A stretch of DNA of 64,000 nt from Bradyrhizobium erythrophlei. GTDB lineage: Bacteria > Pseudomonadota > Alphaproteobacteria > Rhizobiales > Xanthobacteraceae. The notes below the pieces were generated by a model. It was not told the origin of the DNA. It worked only from the letters and a program-made list of their open reading frames with translations, and made no database searches. Numbering within the stretch: the first letter of the stretch is position 1; every line of letters begins with the position of its first letter. The stretch is taken from positions 4,001,001 to 4,065,000 of the forward strand of contig NZ_LT670818.1 of assembly GCF_900129505.1 (NCBI RefSeq). Reading direction: 5' to 3'. Shown piece by piece: positions 34,541 to 42,284 of this stretch. The position numbers and the translations under genes were made by a program.

Positions 34541-35251
34541 TCAATCGTGGGCACCAGCGCAAAGCTGGTTATAGGTTTTTACGAATAACTGAGCTTGCTG
34601 CTGATTAGGAGAACCTTCAATCATCACTGCCGTGAGAGGGATTAAGAACACAAACGCCTTGTTACCGGAATAGCCTCCAAAGTCGTTCTTAGAATTTATC
34701 GTGCCACATACAACCGGCGTATAGTAGTCGTTCATTTTTCGATCTGAGTAGAGGCTCATGGGGCCGAAGGTGGCAGAGTCTGGATCACGGAGCTGCTGCT
34801 TAACCGCCATCTGCACCACATCCGGGCTGTATTTTACGTCGGCTGGATCGGGGCGCGTTTTCATAGACTTCAACTTTTCGGCTGCCGACGACTTCCCCTG
34901 CTGATCGGCGGCTTTTGCTCCGACAGCCATAGCTATTTTCAAATCATCAGGACTCATAGTCTTAGGCAGTTCGCCCCCGTGCTTTGCCGCGACCCCTGCT
35001 TCCATTGTCTTTTTGATCTGATCGCGCGAAGCGTCTGACGCCGCCTGCTGATCGGCAGTCTGGTTTAGAAGTTTGCGCGGTCCCGAAAAAACGGAAAGGC
35101 CGACTAGGCACCAAAAGACCACTACACCCCAGCCTGACACCCCGAACGGCTGCTTACGGGAGACGCGACGGATCGCCAGAACGGTGCCCCAAATCGCCAG
35201 TGCGAGGATGAGAACTGAAAAAGCGAGCATCCTCAAAACTAAAGAATCCAA
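34541..35251 (-). CDS. Membrane-anchored protein with a C-terminal extracytoplasmic domain
   Basis: The 236-residue product has two membrane segments (LRMLAFSVLILALAIWGTVL and WGVVVFWCLVGLSVFSG), a charged linker, and a C-terminal domain with VVQMAVKQQLRDPDSATFGP and YYTPVVCGTINSKNDFGGYS. The latter motif (a K-x-x-L-x-D-P-x-S-A-x-F phrase followed by CG-x-I/V-N) is common in small exported proteins of mobile DNA in proteobacteria. No enzymatic role is known to me. Confidence 0.7.
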   Translation of the reverse strand: MDSLVLRMLAFSVLILALAIWGTVLAIRRVSRKQPFGVSGWGVVVFWCLVGLSVFSGPRKLLNQTADQQAASDASRDQIKKTMEAGVAAKHGGELPKTMSPDDLKIAMAVGAKAADQQGKSSAAEKLKSMKTRPDPADVKYSPDVVQMAVKQQLRDPDSATFGPMSLYSDRKMNDYYTPVVCGTINSKNDFGGYSGNKAFVFLIPLTAVMIEGSPNQQQAQLFVKTYNQLCAGAHD

Positions 35252-35288
35252 AATAGTCCCCCCGGCTTTTTGCAGGCGACGCGGTTTG

Positions 35289-35615
35289 CTATTTGCAGGC
35301 GATTTCTAGATCGTCCGTATCGCGCAGCGTGTCGTCTTTTTCGTTCGCCTTCAAATTTACGAACTTCATGTTTACCCGTGGCGGCACCGCGAAGTCTACA
35401 TCCAGATACGCCGTTCCTAGCTTCATGGTGCTTTGGATGCGCTTCGCCGTAACGGCGCTCGTGATTAACGCTGAAACCAATACACCACCGCTTGTCGCCT
35501 TCGCGGCAATGGCGTTCACCTTCTGAATGTCGGCATTGCCGTTTGACTTCAGCCTCAGCCGCGCTTTCGGCGGCAATCCCCATGTGACTTTGAAGGTCGT
35601 CACTTCGTAATCCAT
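35289..35615 (-). CDS. Hypothetical small protein
   Basis: The 108-residue frame has reasonable composition (TTFKVTWGLPPKARLRLKSN, KLGTAYLDVDFAVPPRVNMK) and looks like a beta-rich soluble protein. No clear ribosome site is present upstream of 35615. A competing overlapping frame at 35239-35583 has a less natural sequence. I give moderate support only. Confidence 0.45.
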   Translation of the reverse strand: MDYEVTTFKVTWGLPPKARLRLKSNGNADIQKVNAIAAKATSGGVLVSALITSAVTAKRIQSTMKLGTAYLDVDFAVPPRVNMKFVNLKANEKDDTLRDTDDLEIACK

Positions 35616-35914
35616 CGCTTCAAGGATCGGCAGCGTTGAATAATTCCGGACGATTTGCCGCTAGAAGTGGCGGATTGCGTTACACGGTGCGCACCGCGCA
35701 TATTTTTATCGGAAAAAAACGGCTGGCGGCAGTTGGAAAATAAAACGAGCGCACACGAACCCTGTGCCGCTCAACTACTCACATTTGAAAGGGACAAGAT
35801 GTTTTTGCTGCACTGTCAAGTCCACTGACCAATCTCAATTTAGTTCTGCCATATAATCATAATGACTCTGACGCAAAGAAAAGAAATAGTGTTGTGGATA
35901 AGGGAGACGCTGAC
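35616..35914. other. AT-richer intergenic region
   Basis: About 300 bases show no gene. The right part is AT-rich (TATAATCATAATGA near 35855) and could hold the promoter of the small gene at 35915. Confidence 0.45.
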
Positions 35915-36118
35915 ATGAACGATTGCACGATAATGGAACTGCAGTGTTTGGAGCGGGCGAAAGTAGACCAGCTCAACAGAGGAAGATGGATTGCACAGGC
36001 AGAACGTTGGCACGAACTAGCGCGCGTTCAAAGTTCTTGGCGTCGTCAGAAGAAGCCCCTCCAGCAGGCGATGATGCATGCAGGGCCGATGGCAACGCAA
36101 CCGCGTCAGCAGAGCTAG
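35915..36118 (+). CDS. Small hypothetical protein
   Basis: The 67-residue product (LQCLERAKVDQLNRGRWIAQ, then AERWHELARVQSSW) has the AxxWxxLA helix phrase typical of many short Bradyrhizobium proteins. AAGGGAGA lies 10 bases before the ATG at 35915. The function is unknown. Confidence 0.55.
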   Translation: MNDCTIMELQCLERAKVDQLNRGRWIAQAERWHELARVQSSWRRQKKPLQQAMMHAGPMATQPRQQS

Positions 36119-36270
36119 CGCCCTTATAGCCGAGCGGAACTAACCGCCGGTCACTCGGTGTAAATCACCAACATCGCCAAACGTGTATGGCTCGCGATAG
36201 AAAACGATTGCGGCTTCCATTGCGAAGTTTGCGATGTGGCGGTGGACCCATAGGCGCCAACTAAGGCGGC

Positions 36271-36720
36271 TCATGCGGGGTCGGGAGCCAAGGCGTTTAG
36301 CTCGCCCACTTTACGTGCGGCGATTTCAATCCTTCCTCGCGTGATGGCACTTTTGGTATGAGCGACGGCAGCCCACGTCTCGCCGTCTCGCTGTATCGTT
36401 ATTGGCACTCTGGCATAATGACCATTTAGGCGGAGGCGCACTAACGCTACGAGTTCATCATCTCTCCGCTGTATCTTCTTGACAACAACGGTTTGCAAAA
36501 CCCACTCCCGGCCGCCCCTTTTCAGATGTAGGCCCGTTAAGGTTTCTTGTCTGTCCGGTGCCTGACATGGGCGAATTAACACGACGGGTCCTCTTTGCGG
36601 TGCCTTCCTGCCGTTACGCGGCTGAAACAGATTATTAATGGGTGAGGCACGAAGCGTGCCCTGTTTGCCTTCGTGTGGTCGCGAATTGGCCAGTCTTTGC
36701 CGCGAATATCTGCGAGTCAC
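36271..36720 (-). CDS. Hypothetical basic protein
   Basis: The 149-residue frame gives a basic N-terminal third (MTRRYSRQRLANSRPHEGKQ) and a more regular C-terminal part (WVLQTVVVKKIQRRDDELVA, LVRLRLNGHYARVPITIQRD) that reads like a small beta-barrel. No family is recognised. The true start may be internal because the N-terminal part is low in conserved features. Confidence 0.4.
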   Translation of the reverse strand: MTRRYSRQRLANSRPHEGKQGTLRASPINNLFQPRNGRKAPQRGPVVLIRPCQAPDRQETLTGLHLKRGGREWVLQTVVVKKIQRRDDELVALVRLRLNGHYARVPITIQRDGETWAAVAHTKSAITRGRIEIAARKVGELNALAPDPA

Positions 36721-36862
36721 GTTACCGTGCTGGTCCGTGACCCGGCACGGTCCTGCCTACCAGCCCCCAGCCCGAAGGCGGGACCGTGTTCTTTGGCCCA
36801 TCGTGACTGAACCTTGAGCCGTTGGCGGAGACTTACCTATCAGAGCAAGTCAGGAGGGTCCG

Positions 36863-36988
36863 ATGGCTCGCCACTGGCGCAAACCTTATCAGCCAAAGTC
36901 CCAATTCAACTCGGTTGCAGTTTGGACAATCAGCATGTGGGTAGTGCTGGCGACACTCGTGGTCATAGCTCGGCACGGTTACATTTAA
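36863..36988 (+). CDS. Very small single-pass membrane protein
   Basis: A 41-codon ORF has an ideal AGGAGG ribosome site 5 bases before its ATG. The product has a basic N terminus (MARHWRKPYQPKSQF) and one membrane segment (VAVWTISMWVVLATLVVIA). The perfect ribosome site and clean topology make it likely to be translated despite its size. Confidence 0.6.
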   Translation: MARHWRKPYQPKSQFNSVAVWTISMWVVLATLVVIARHGYI

Positions 36989-37136
36989 GGTTGGCTTGTA
37001 CCGGCAGCTTTACCGGCGTGTCGGTCTGCGATGAGATCGCCGATAACATCGAAGATCATCTGACAGGTGAACAGACCATGCGCCGCGTGGTCCGTTGCCA
37101 AAGCTGTCATGAAAGTGAGGCGCCAACTGAGGCGGC

Positions 37137-37319
37137 CTATTCCTGGGCAATGCGGCGCTGTTCACGCACGATCGCATTGTATCGGTCGATTTGGCCAGCA
37201 AGTCTTGACCAGCTAGAGGAGATATTTCTCAGAATCCCGGCTTGATCCTTGCTCTGCGCTAATTTCCCTAGGCGAAGACATTCCTCCGCCTGCTCTTTGC
37301 AATGTTTTGGGCTGTCCAT
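37137..37319 (-). CDS. Small hypothetical protein (Bradyrhizobium-type)
   Basis: From the ATG at 37319, after GGGAGAGAGG, the 60-residue product reads MDSPKHCKEQAEECLRLGKL, then SSWSRLAGQIDRYNA. This matches in style the many short E-C-L-R-L and S-W-x-R-L-A proteins of Bradyrhizobium. No function is known. Confidence 0.65.
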   Translation of the reverse strand: MDSPKHCKEQAEECLRLGKLAQSKDQAGILRNISSSWSRLAGQIDRYNAIVREQRRIAQE

Positions 37320-37623
37320 GGCCTCTCTCCCGGAGACATCTAGACATTTGGGAGTACCCCGAAATTGCCAGCTCATTCCGGTTCCCATTCATGATATGTT
37401 CGCTATTTTAAGGCGAATCTATGACATATCGTCAACTTATGAGTGCGCCTCTAAGCTAGGACAGGGCGAAATTCGGACAGCCGACTCCTCTAATTTGGAC
37501 ACAGGCCCTTTACGAACAGCATCAGGGGATCAAAGGAACGGACCAAGAAACGAGAACTTTCCAGAAACCCGGCTCGGGGCGGGGGGTGTTTCGGATGGGT
37601 CGTCCGCACTCCCGTTGCTTATC
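37320..37623. other. Intergenic region
   Basis: About 300 bases with no supported gene. An AT-rich stretch (TGATATGTTCGCTATTTT at about 37391) may be a promoter for the minus-strand small gene. Confidence 0.4.
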
Positions 37624-37941
37624 CTAGCTTGTCGGCAGTCTTTCTTTTACTCTCGCAACGAAACGAGCATTCGACAGCGTCTGCTCGCAATAGTCCGCGC
37701 GTTCCCGCTGCATCCGTTCCTGAACTGCCTTAAAGCTCGCGACGCGCCGCATGATCTCATCCCGCTCGGAGCCCGCCGACGACCAGTCCATGGGCTCCAG
37801 CCGGGCGGGGCGAGGGGACTCAGCAAACGCGCGGTCGACGATCTTGAGCGGCACAATGGGCTTAACGTTCGTGCCCTCCACGGCCTTGACGTGAGCCATC
37901 GTCTCTTCAATCAAAGCCGCAAGTTCAGCTTGCCATGTCAT
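37624..37941 (-). CDS. 105-aa island-end protein (copy B)
   Basis: The 105-residue product (MTWQAELAALIEETMAHVKA, KIVDRAFAESPRPARLEPMD, RRVASFKAVQERMQRERADY) is predicted to be two long helices separated by a proline-rich linker. A nearly identical gene lies at 41520-41837 and a broken one at 28505-28838. All three sit just after a tyrosine-integrase 3' end on the same strand, so it may be a partner of that integrase or part of its excision control. This is inference from linkage only. Confidence 0.65.
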   Translation of the reverse strand: MTWQAELAALIEETMAHVKAVEGTNVKPIVPLKIVDRAFAESPRPARLEPMDWSSAGSERDEIMRRVASFKAVQERMQRERADYCEQTLSNARFVARVKERLPTS

Positions 37942-37986
37942 TGAAATGCCCCCCGCGCGGAGCTTGGGCCCGTGCGGGTGCTGCGG

Positions 37987-38055
37987 TCAAACCGGACTGC
38001 GGAAAAAGCTGTGGGCAACCTCCCTCTCTATTGCCAAAACCGCTTCACGCTTCTC
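37987..38055 (-). pseudogene. Tyrosine-integrase 3'-end remnant (copy B)
   Basis: The last 22 codons (EKREAVLAIEREVAHSFFRS) match the end of the integrase pseudogene at 28883. Everything upstream of the EKR is replaced by unrelated sequence leading to the att repeat 85 bases away. Confidence 0.75.
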
Positions 38056-38140
38056 AGTGAAGGCGCTTTTCGCACTGGATCAGGCCGCTCGGTAAGTCTT
38101 TGAAAATAAACGCTCTAAACGGGTGGGGGACTGCATGTAG

Positions 38141-38156
38141 CCCTCTCCCGCTACCA
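38141..38156 (+). repeat. Right attachment site 1
   Basis: An exact copy of the tRNA 3' end (16 bases). No tRNA body precedes it, so it is an att scar and not a gene. It lies 85 bases from an integrase remnant. Confidence 0.85.
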
Positions 38157-38202
38157 ACGTTTTCAATCACTTAGCTTGTATCGAAAAAGCGCTAGTCATT
38201 GG

Positions 38203-38415
38203 CTAGACATCTGTGCGCACCCCAATAGTTTTGGGAAGGGCGGTACCAGATTTGAAGATCGCTATCCGGCGATCAAGTTGCCAGAGTTCGACATCATTGA
38301 CGTCAGCTAGTTGTTCGGCCCGCTCTCTTGCTGCCTGCTCGTCGGCACAATAAAGATTGGCCGCGCTTATAATGTGGCTGTGTTTATCCAAAAGGTAAGC
38401 CCGGTAGTGCAGCAT
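38203..38415 (-). CDS. Small hypothetical protein (Bradyrhizobium-type)
   Basis: The 70-residue product (MLHYRAYLLDKHSHIISAAN, then CADEQAARERAEQLADVNDV and ELWQLDRRIAIF) follows the pattern of a very common small Bradyrhizobium protein with a Y-R-A-Y-L start and an E-L-W-Q ending. A G-rich site precedes the ATG at 38415. The function is unknown. Confidence 0.7.
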   Translation of the reverse strand: MLHYRAYLLDKHSHIISAANLYCADEQAARERAEQLADVNDVELWQLDRRIAIFKSGTALPKTIGVRTDV

Positions 38416-38449
38416 CCCCACGCCCCCCAAGCGTCGAAAACAATACCAC

Positions 38450-38656
38450 TCACGCGGCGGCAATGCTGCTCCATCGCCAGCCATCCACCACAACGCGATC
38501 GGCATTGCATTCTTTGAAGTGAACGGTCAGTTCGGCCTCCGCTAAGCGCTCCCAGTACTCCGCTTCCGCGATAAGCCTCCCTCTCTTGGCAGGGTTGTAT
38601 GCAGCCTGTTGTCGACATAGCGAACCCATAGCGCGCAAGCGCCGAACCTTTTTCAT
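38450..38656 (-). CDS. Small hypothetical protein (Bradyrhizobium-type)
   Basis: The 68-residue product (MKKVRRLRAMGSLCRQQAAY, RRL-type then RLIAEAEYWERLAEAEL) is another common short rhizobial type. GGGGAGG lies 5 bases before the ATG at 38656, which fixes the start. It probably forms a unit with the gene at 38203-38415. Confidence 0.72.
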   Translation of the reverse strand: MKKVRRLRAMGSLCRQQAAYNPAKRGRLIAEAEYWERLAEAELTVHFKECNADRVVVDGWRWSSIAAA

Positions 38657-39546
38657 TGTCACCTCCCCAGCCTTGTTTTCCACAAGCTTATTCGTTCTCT
38701 TTGCTTCAGAGTTATTACTGTTATCCGACAGAACTATTTTTATTGGGCGCGGCTCTTAGAGCCGTTCGTGTTCCGACAATGGAACTCTTATCATTGATTT
38801 TGAGTCACCTTATTGATTCCAGACCCGCGCCAATAGTCGAGTTGGGAGCAGGGAAAACTTGGTTCAGTCCAACAGTCCGTGTTCAAACTAAGACGTATCA
38901 GTTACGAAGCAGATTAAATGCTCGTCACAGATCGGTAGGTGCGGGGAAGGCGAGCCAGTGAGACCAGTGCTTGGCAGCGCGAAGGCAAAAATTTCTTCCT
39001 TGCCAAAATCAAAACGGCTTAACTGAAATTGAGAAATTGCAAGATTCAACAGCGTGATTTGCCGCGCATGCTTCGCGTCTCACGCGACAAATCCATCCTC
39101 TCCGAGGAATTGACAAGATGGGCAAGCGCTTTGCCCTGGCCGTGTCGCCGCTCCCTCCTGCCCTTGGAAACCTATTGGCGGACAAAGCGTCGTTACATAT
39201 TTGAGAAAAACGCGGTGACAGATTACCTGCCTTCCAGTACGTGGATGCAAGCCCACCCCCTGCCTATTGTCCGGCTCTGTCGGGCGATAGGCAGGGGGGT
39301 GTCGGCAACGTCACCGATCAATAACCACGCAATCAGCACGACCGATCAGCGCATGCTGAAGGCAAAGACAAAAGAAAAAACAAACAAAACAACAAACGTC
39401 GGGCTGAAATGCTGCGGTAGCTGTCAAGCGAAGTCATTGCGACCTCTAGCAATTTTCTTCGGCGCCCCTGGATCGTGGATATGGGTACAGTGTCTAGGGG
39501 TGTGTGAAGGGAATATCCAAAAGGAGCAATTCCCCCGACCACCTAA
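38657..39546. other. Long region without a supported gene
   Basis: About 890 bases contain only weak frames without ribosome sites. The clearest object is a hairpin of about 20 base pairs at 39254-39301 (CACCCCCTGCCTAT with ATAGGCAGGGGGGTG). The region near 39360-39390 is A-rich. Confidence 0.5.
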
Positions 39547-39669
39547 CTAGAGCAGATGTGGCATAAGGGCGATACGTCCCCTTTCATAGCTTTCCCAAAC
39601 AGCGGGCGTTTCGGTAGGAAGTTCGTGGCCCCTTCCATAGCGCGGCAGACGGGTGTAGCTTTTGCTCAT
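39547..39669 (-). CDS. Possible very small protein
   Basis: A 40-codon frame from 39669 reads MSKSYTRLPRYGRGHELPTE, then AVWESYERGRIALMPHLL. It has no good ribosome site and no known family, so support is weak. Confidence 0.25.
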   Translation of the reverse strand: MSKSYTRLPRYGRGHELPTETPAVWESYERGRIALMPHLL

Positions 39670-39847
39670 TGAGCTGCCAACGGAACGTGCCGAAGTTCCG
39701 TGAGTTAATGGCGGCGTTGATGCCGACGGCAGGCTCACAGCACTTCTCACAATTTAAACTGCTTCTCCTCGCTGGCTCATCAGGTAGCCAATCAGGTAAT
39801 GCGCCCGCAAACCACTTGCGGCGCCCAACCACGCATGGAGGGATCCA

Positions 39848-40309
39848 ATGTTCCGCACAATTATCATCGGCGCGGTGTCGGCTCTTATGCTCTCAGCCGC
39901 CGCGTTCGCGCAGCAAGGGGGCACGGCCCAGGAGGCTCGGGCCATGCTCGACAAGGCGGTCGCCGCTGTAAAAACGGACCAGGCCGTGGCGGTGGCGATG
40001 TTCCTCAAGGGAGAGGGCGGGTTCTTGGACCGCGATCTTTATCCATTCTGTTTCAGAATCGCTGACGGGAAGACCCTCGCCAGTCCGAAGGCTGTTCCAG
40101 CTGGCACGGACGTTAGAACACTTAAGGACGCCACCGGCAACGCGTATGGTCTGGCAATCTACGCCGCGGCGCAGAAGCCGGAAGGTCAAATCACTGAGCT
40201 GCAGAGCTACATGTTTCCAAAGCCGGGCACCACCACGCCGACGTTTCCGAAGGTGAGCTTCGTAACCAAGGTCGGCGATCTGGGCTGCGGTGTCGGTTAT
40301 TACAAATGA
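39848..40309 (+). CDS. Secreted Cache-domain-like protein
   Basis: The 153-residue product has a signal peptide (MFRTIIIGAVSALMLSAAAFA, cleavage after AFA) and then an array like single Cache domains: AQEARAMLDKAVAAVKTDQA, FLKGEGGFLDRDLYPFCFRI, and a C-terminal KVSFVTKVGDLGCGVGYY. Cache folds bind small molecules. Here there is no attached signalling domain, so it would be a stand-alone periplasmic binder. GGAGGG precedes the ATG, and a strong terminator follows. Confidence 0.8.
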   Translation: MFRTIIIGAVSALMLSAAAFAQQGGTAQEARAMLDKAVAAVKTDQAVAVAMFLKGEGGFLDRDLYPFCFRIADGKTLASPKAVPAGTDVRTLKDATGNAYGLAIYAAAQKPEGQITELQSYMFPKPGTTTPTFPKVSFVTKVGDLGCGVGYYK

Positions 40310-40371
40310 ACGTTCCGAGCCCAAACGATCTCGTGGGGCGACGACCTATGTTGCCGAACCTTGACAATGAA

Positions 40372-40401
40372 CCCGCTCGGCTTCGGCTCGGCGGGTTTTT
40401 T
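40372..40401 (+). terminator. Rho-independent terminator
   Basis: CCCGC and GCGGG pair around TCGG-CTT-CGGCTCG-type inner sequence and are followed by six T. It ends the Cache-like gene transcript. Confidence 0.8.
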
Positions 40402-40587
40402 CTATCAACGCGACCGTCCTCATCGAGACCGTTACATTAGCCGATCCAAATTAAAGGGACCCGGTTGAAGTCGTTCGGCAGGACCGTGTTGAAGCCTTTG
40501 CGGCGGGCGCTGGGACTTAGCAAGGCGACTGTTTCCTCAATCGCCAAACGAGTGCAGTTGACACGACCGAAGTCGAAACGAGATCGG

Positions 40588-40905
40588 CTAGGGCCATTGC
40601 GCACCTTTGAAGCTAGCTAACGCATTCTCCGAATCCCACCGATGCAACAGATAGTTAATATTGCTCTCGTCGATCATGAATTTAATGGCGGAAACCGCGA
40701 AATATATTCCGAGCACGATACCGGAGGCCCAATATGTTTCGACGCCTGATTTCCACACGAAGAGCGAACCGAGGAAACTTAGCATTCCAGCCAGTTCGCA
40801 GAATTGTCGGCGACGCATCGTCTTTTTCAGATCGTCATCCCAAAGCTTATATAGCTCCGCAGGACTCCCCCCGTACTCACAGAGGTTTCGATGCGTCATC
40901 GCCAT
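40588..40905 (-). CDS. Small membrane protein
   Basis: The 105-residue product has two membrane segments (LAGMLSFLGSLFVW and ASGIVLGIYFAVSAIKFMI) after a cytoplasmic N terminus (GGSPAELYKLWDDDLKKTMR). No family is recognised. Confidence 0.55.
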   Translation of the reverse strand: MAMTHRNLCEYGGSPAELYKLWDDDLKKTMRRRQFCELAGMLSFLGSLFVWKSGVETYWASGIVLGIYFAVSAIKFMIDESNINYLLHRWDSENALASFKGAQWP

Positions 40906-41068
40906 GAACCGCCCCCGCTCAGCCCCGTCCTCAGTCGCGGTCGTTTCCGCGCTGGTTGCCCCAAAAGCCGGTGCAACCTAACAGGTTGAGTGGTTGCCCG
41001 CTAGGCGAGTTGCAACACTGCAACCGCCGTGATGGCTTCGCGCGCTCTTTGGGGATGCGCCACCGGAA

Positions 41069-41503
41069 TCAATTTGATGAGTTAGATGACGACGCGACGC
41101 TCGCTTCCGTTTTGGACGGCGCGGCTGTCTGCCCGCCGATTGGCTCCTGGTTCAAGTAGCGAAGAAACTCAGGGGCCAAGAGTTTGCTTCCAATCAGAAC
41201 GAAGGCATCCACAGCCGCAACCATAATTTTGATATCGATGCCCTTGGCGGAAGCCGCAACGAGAAAGGAAAACGCGACTAAGTAAAGTATGGTCACGAGC
41301 ATTAAGATGAGACCAAGAAAGCCTGTATCGATGCCCTCATCTTTTTCGTCAAAAAAGGCGCTGTGGCAGAAGAAGAGAACGATCACTCCGAACGTGATAA
41401 GGAATGCGGCCCCCAAACCTATTCCAAACCACTGCCAAGCCTGCTCCTGAAGGGGCTCGGATTGCAGAACGTTTGCCAAGGCGTCCATAATCGTCACCGC
41501 CAA
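41069..41503 (-). CDS. Small membrane protein of the island-end module
   Basis: The 144-residue product has three membrane segments (FGIGLGAAFLITFGVIVLFF, FLGLILMLVTILYLVAFSFL, IMVAAVDAFVLIGSKLL) and a Ser-rich tail (QTAAPSKTEASVASSSNSS). A degenerate copy of that tail occurs at about 28474-28530 beside the other integrase remnant, so the gene belongs to a recurrent integrase-linked cassette. It lies 17 bases beyond the 105-aa gene on the same strand. Confidence 0.65.
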   Translation of the reverse strand: MAVTIMDALANVLQSEPLQEQAWQWFGIGLGAAFLITFGVIVLFFCHSAFFDEKDEGIDTGFLGLILMLVTILYLVAFSFLVAASAKGIDIKIMVAAVDAFVLIGSKLLAPEFLRYLNQEPIGGQTAAPSKTEASVASSSNSSN

Positions 41504-41519
41504 TTTCCTTCAGGCGATT

Positions 41520-41837
41520 CTAACTTGTCGGCAGCCGTCCTTTGGCTGTCTCAACGATACGAGCATGTGACAACGTCCGCTCGCAATAGTCCTCGCGTTC
41601 CCACTGCATTCGTTCCTGAACTGCCTTAAAGTTCGCGACGCGCCGCTTGATCTCATCCCGCTCGGAGCCCGCCGACGACCAGGCCATGGGCTCCAGCCGG
41701 GCGGGGCGAGGGGACTCAGCAAACGCGCGGTCGACGATCTTGAGCGGCACAATGGGCTTAACGTTCGTGCCCTCCACGGCCTTGACGTGAGCCATCGTCT
41801 CTTCAATCAAAGCCGCAAGTTCAGCTTGCCATGTCAT
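41520..41837 (-). CDS. 105-aa island-end protein (copy C)
   Basis: This is a second intact copy of the gene at 37624-37941. The N-terminal halves are identical at protein level up to RLEPM. The C-terminal halves diverge (RRVANFKAVQERMQWEREDY, then SHARIVETAKGRLPTS). The near-identical part continues downstream through the integrase remnant to the att repeat. Confidence 0.65.
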   Translation of the reverse strand: MTWQAELAALIEETMAHVKAVEGTNVKPIVPLKIVDRAFAESPRPARLEPMAWSSAGSERDEIKRRVANFKAVQERMQWEREDYCERTLSHARIVETAKGRLPTS

Positions 41838-41882
41838 TGAAATGCCCCCCGCGCGGAGCTTGGGCCCGTGCGGGTGCTGCGG

Positions 41883-41951
41883 TCAAACCGGACTGCGGAA
41901 AAAGCTGTGGGCAACCTCCCTCTCTATTGCCAAAACCGCTTCACGCTTCTC
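41883..41951 (-). pseudogene. Tyrosine-integrase 3'-end remnant (copy C)
   Basis: This repeats the 22-codon integrase tail found at 37987-38055, with the same break point and the same following sequence up to the att repeat. Confidence 0.75.
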
Positions 41952-42035
41952 AGTGAAGGCGCTTTTCGCACTGGATCAGGCCGCTCGGTAAGTCTTTGAA
42001 AATAAACGCTCTAAACGGGTGGGGACTGCATGTAG

Positions 42036-42051
42036 CCCTCTCCCGCTACCA
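42036..42051 (+). repeat. Right attachment site 2 (outer island boundary)
   Basis: The third exact copy of the 16-base tRNA 3' end. To its right, gene content returns to ordinary metabolism and transport. Confidence 0.85.
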
Positions 42052-42065
42052 AATTCTAATGCCAG

Positions 42066-42284
42066 TCACCCGTGCGTGAAGTCGCCGGGTTTCAATCCCA
42101 GAGCTTGGACAGCTACCTCCGGAAGCGGTCCCCACGCTTCGACCGTTTCATTCGGGGCCATCATTGCCTCGACGATTGCCTTGGCCTTTGCCGGATCCTG
42201 TTCGGCCACATAATAGAGCGAGCGAACAGGTGAACCGCCTTCTAACGGTTCAGTTGTTACGAGGACAACCTGACCATTTGCCAT
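42066..42284 (-). CDS. Small hypothetical protein
   Basis: The 72-residue product (MANGQVVLVTTEPLEGGSPV, then YYVAEQDPAKAKAIVEAMMA) has GAGG just before the ATG at 42284. The sequence suggests a small alpha/beta fold. It is the first gene outside the island boundary. No function is known. Confidence 0.6.
   Translation of the reverse strand: MANGQVVLVTTEPLEGGSPVRSLYYVAEQDPAKAKAIVEAMMAPNETVEAWGPLPEVAVQALGLKPGDFTHG

Larger units (their letters stand above)
5919..42051. mobile_element. Composite genomic island inserted at the tRNA 3' end
   Basis: The region is bounded by exact 16-base direct repeats (CCCTCTCCCGCTACCA) at 5919-5934 inside the tRNA and at 42036-42051, with a third copy at 38141-38156. 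A serine recombinase gene abuts the left copy. Both right copies are preceded by a tyrosine-integrase 3' remnant plus a 105-residue ORF. Inside are primase, restriction-modification, HEPN and small membrane genes and many pseudogenes, while housekeeping genes lie outside. Gene content and base composition change at the boundaries. It appears to be a stack of several insertions, not one element. Confidence 0.85.

Noticed and set aside
36814..37245. 143-codon plus-strand frame
   Set aside because: It overlaps a better-supported 41-codon ORF with an ideal ribosome site and a recognised minus-strand small gene.
38141..38156. tRNA-like 3' ends at 38141 and 42036 as further tRNA genes
   Set aside because: Only the last 16 bases match. 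No D-arm or anticodon arm precedes them, so they are attachment-site copies.
39029..39550. 173-codon plus-strand frame
   Set aside because: It has no ribosome site, odd composition, and spans a strong hairpin, so it is unlikely to be a gene.
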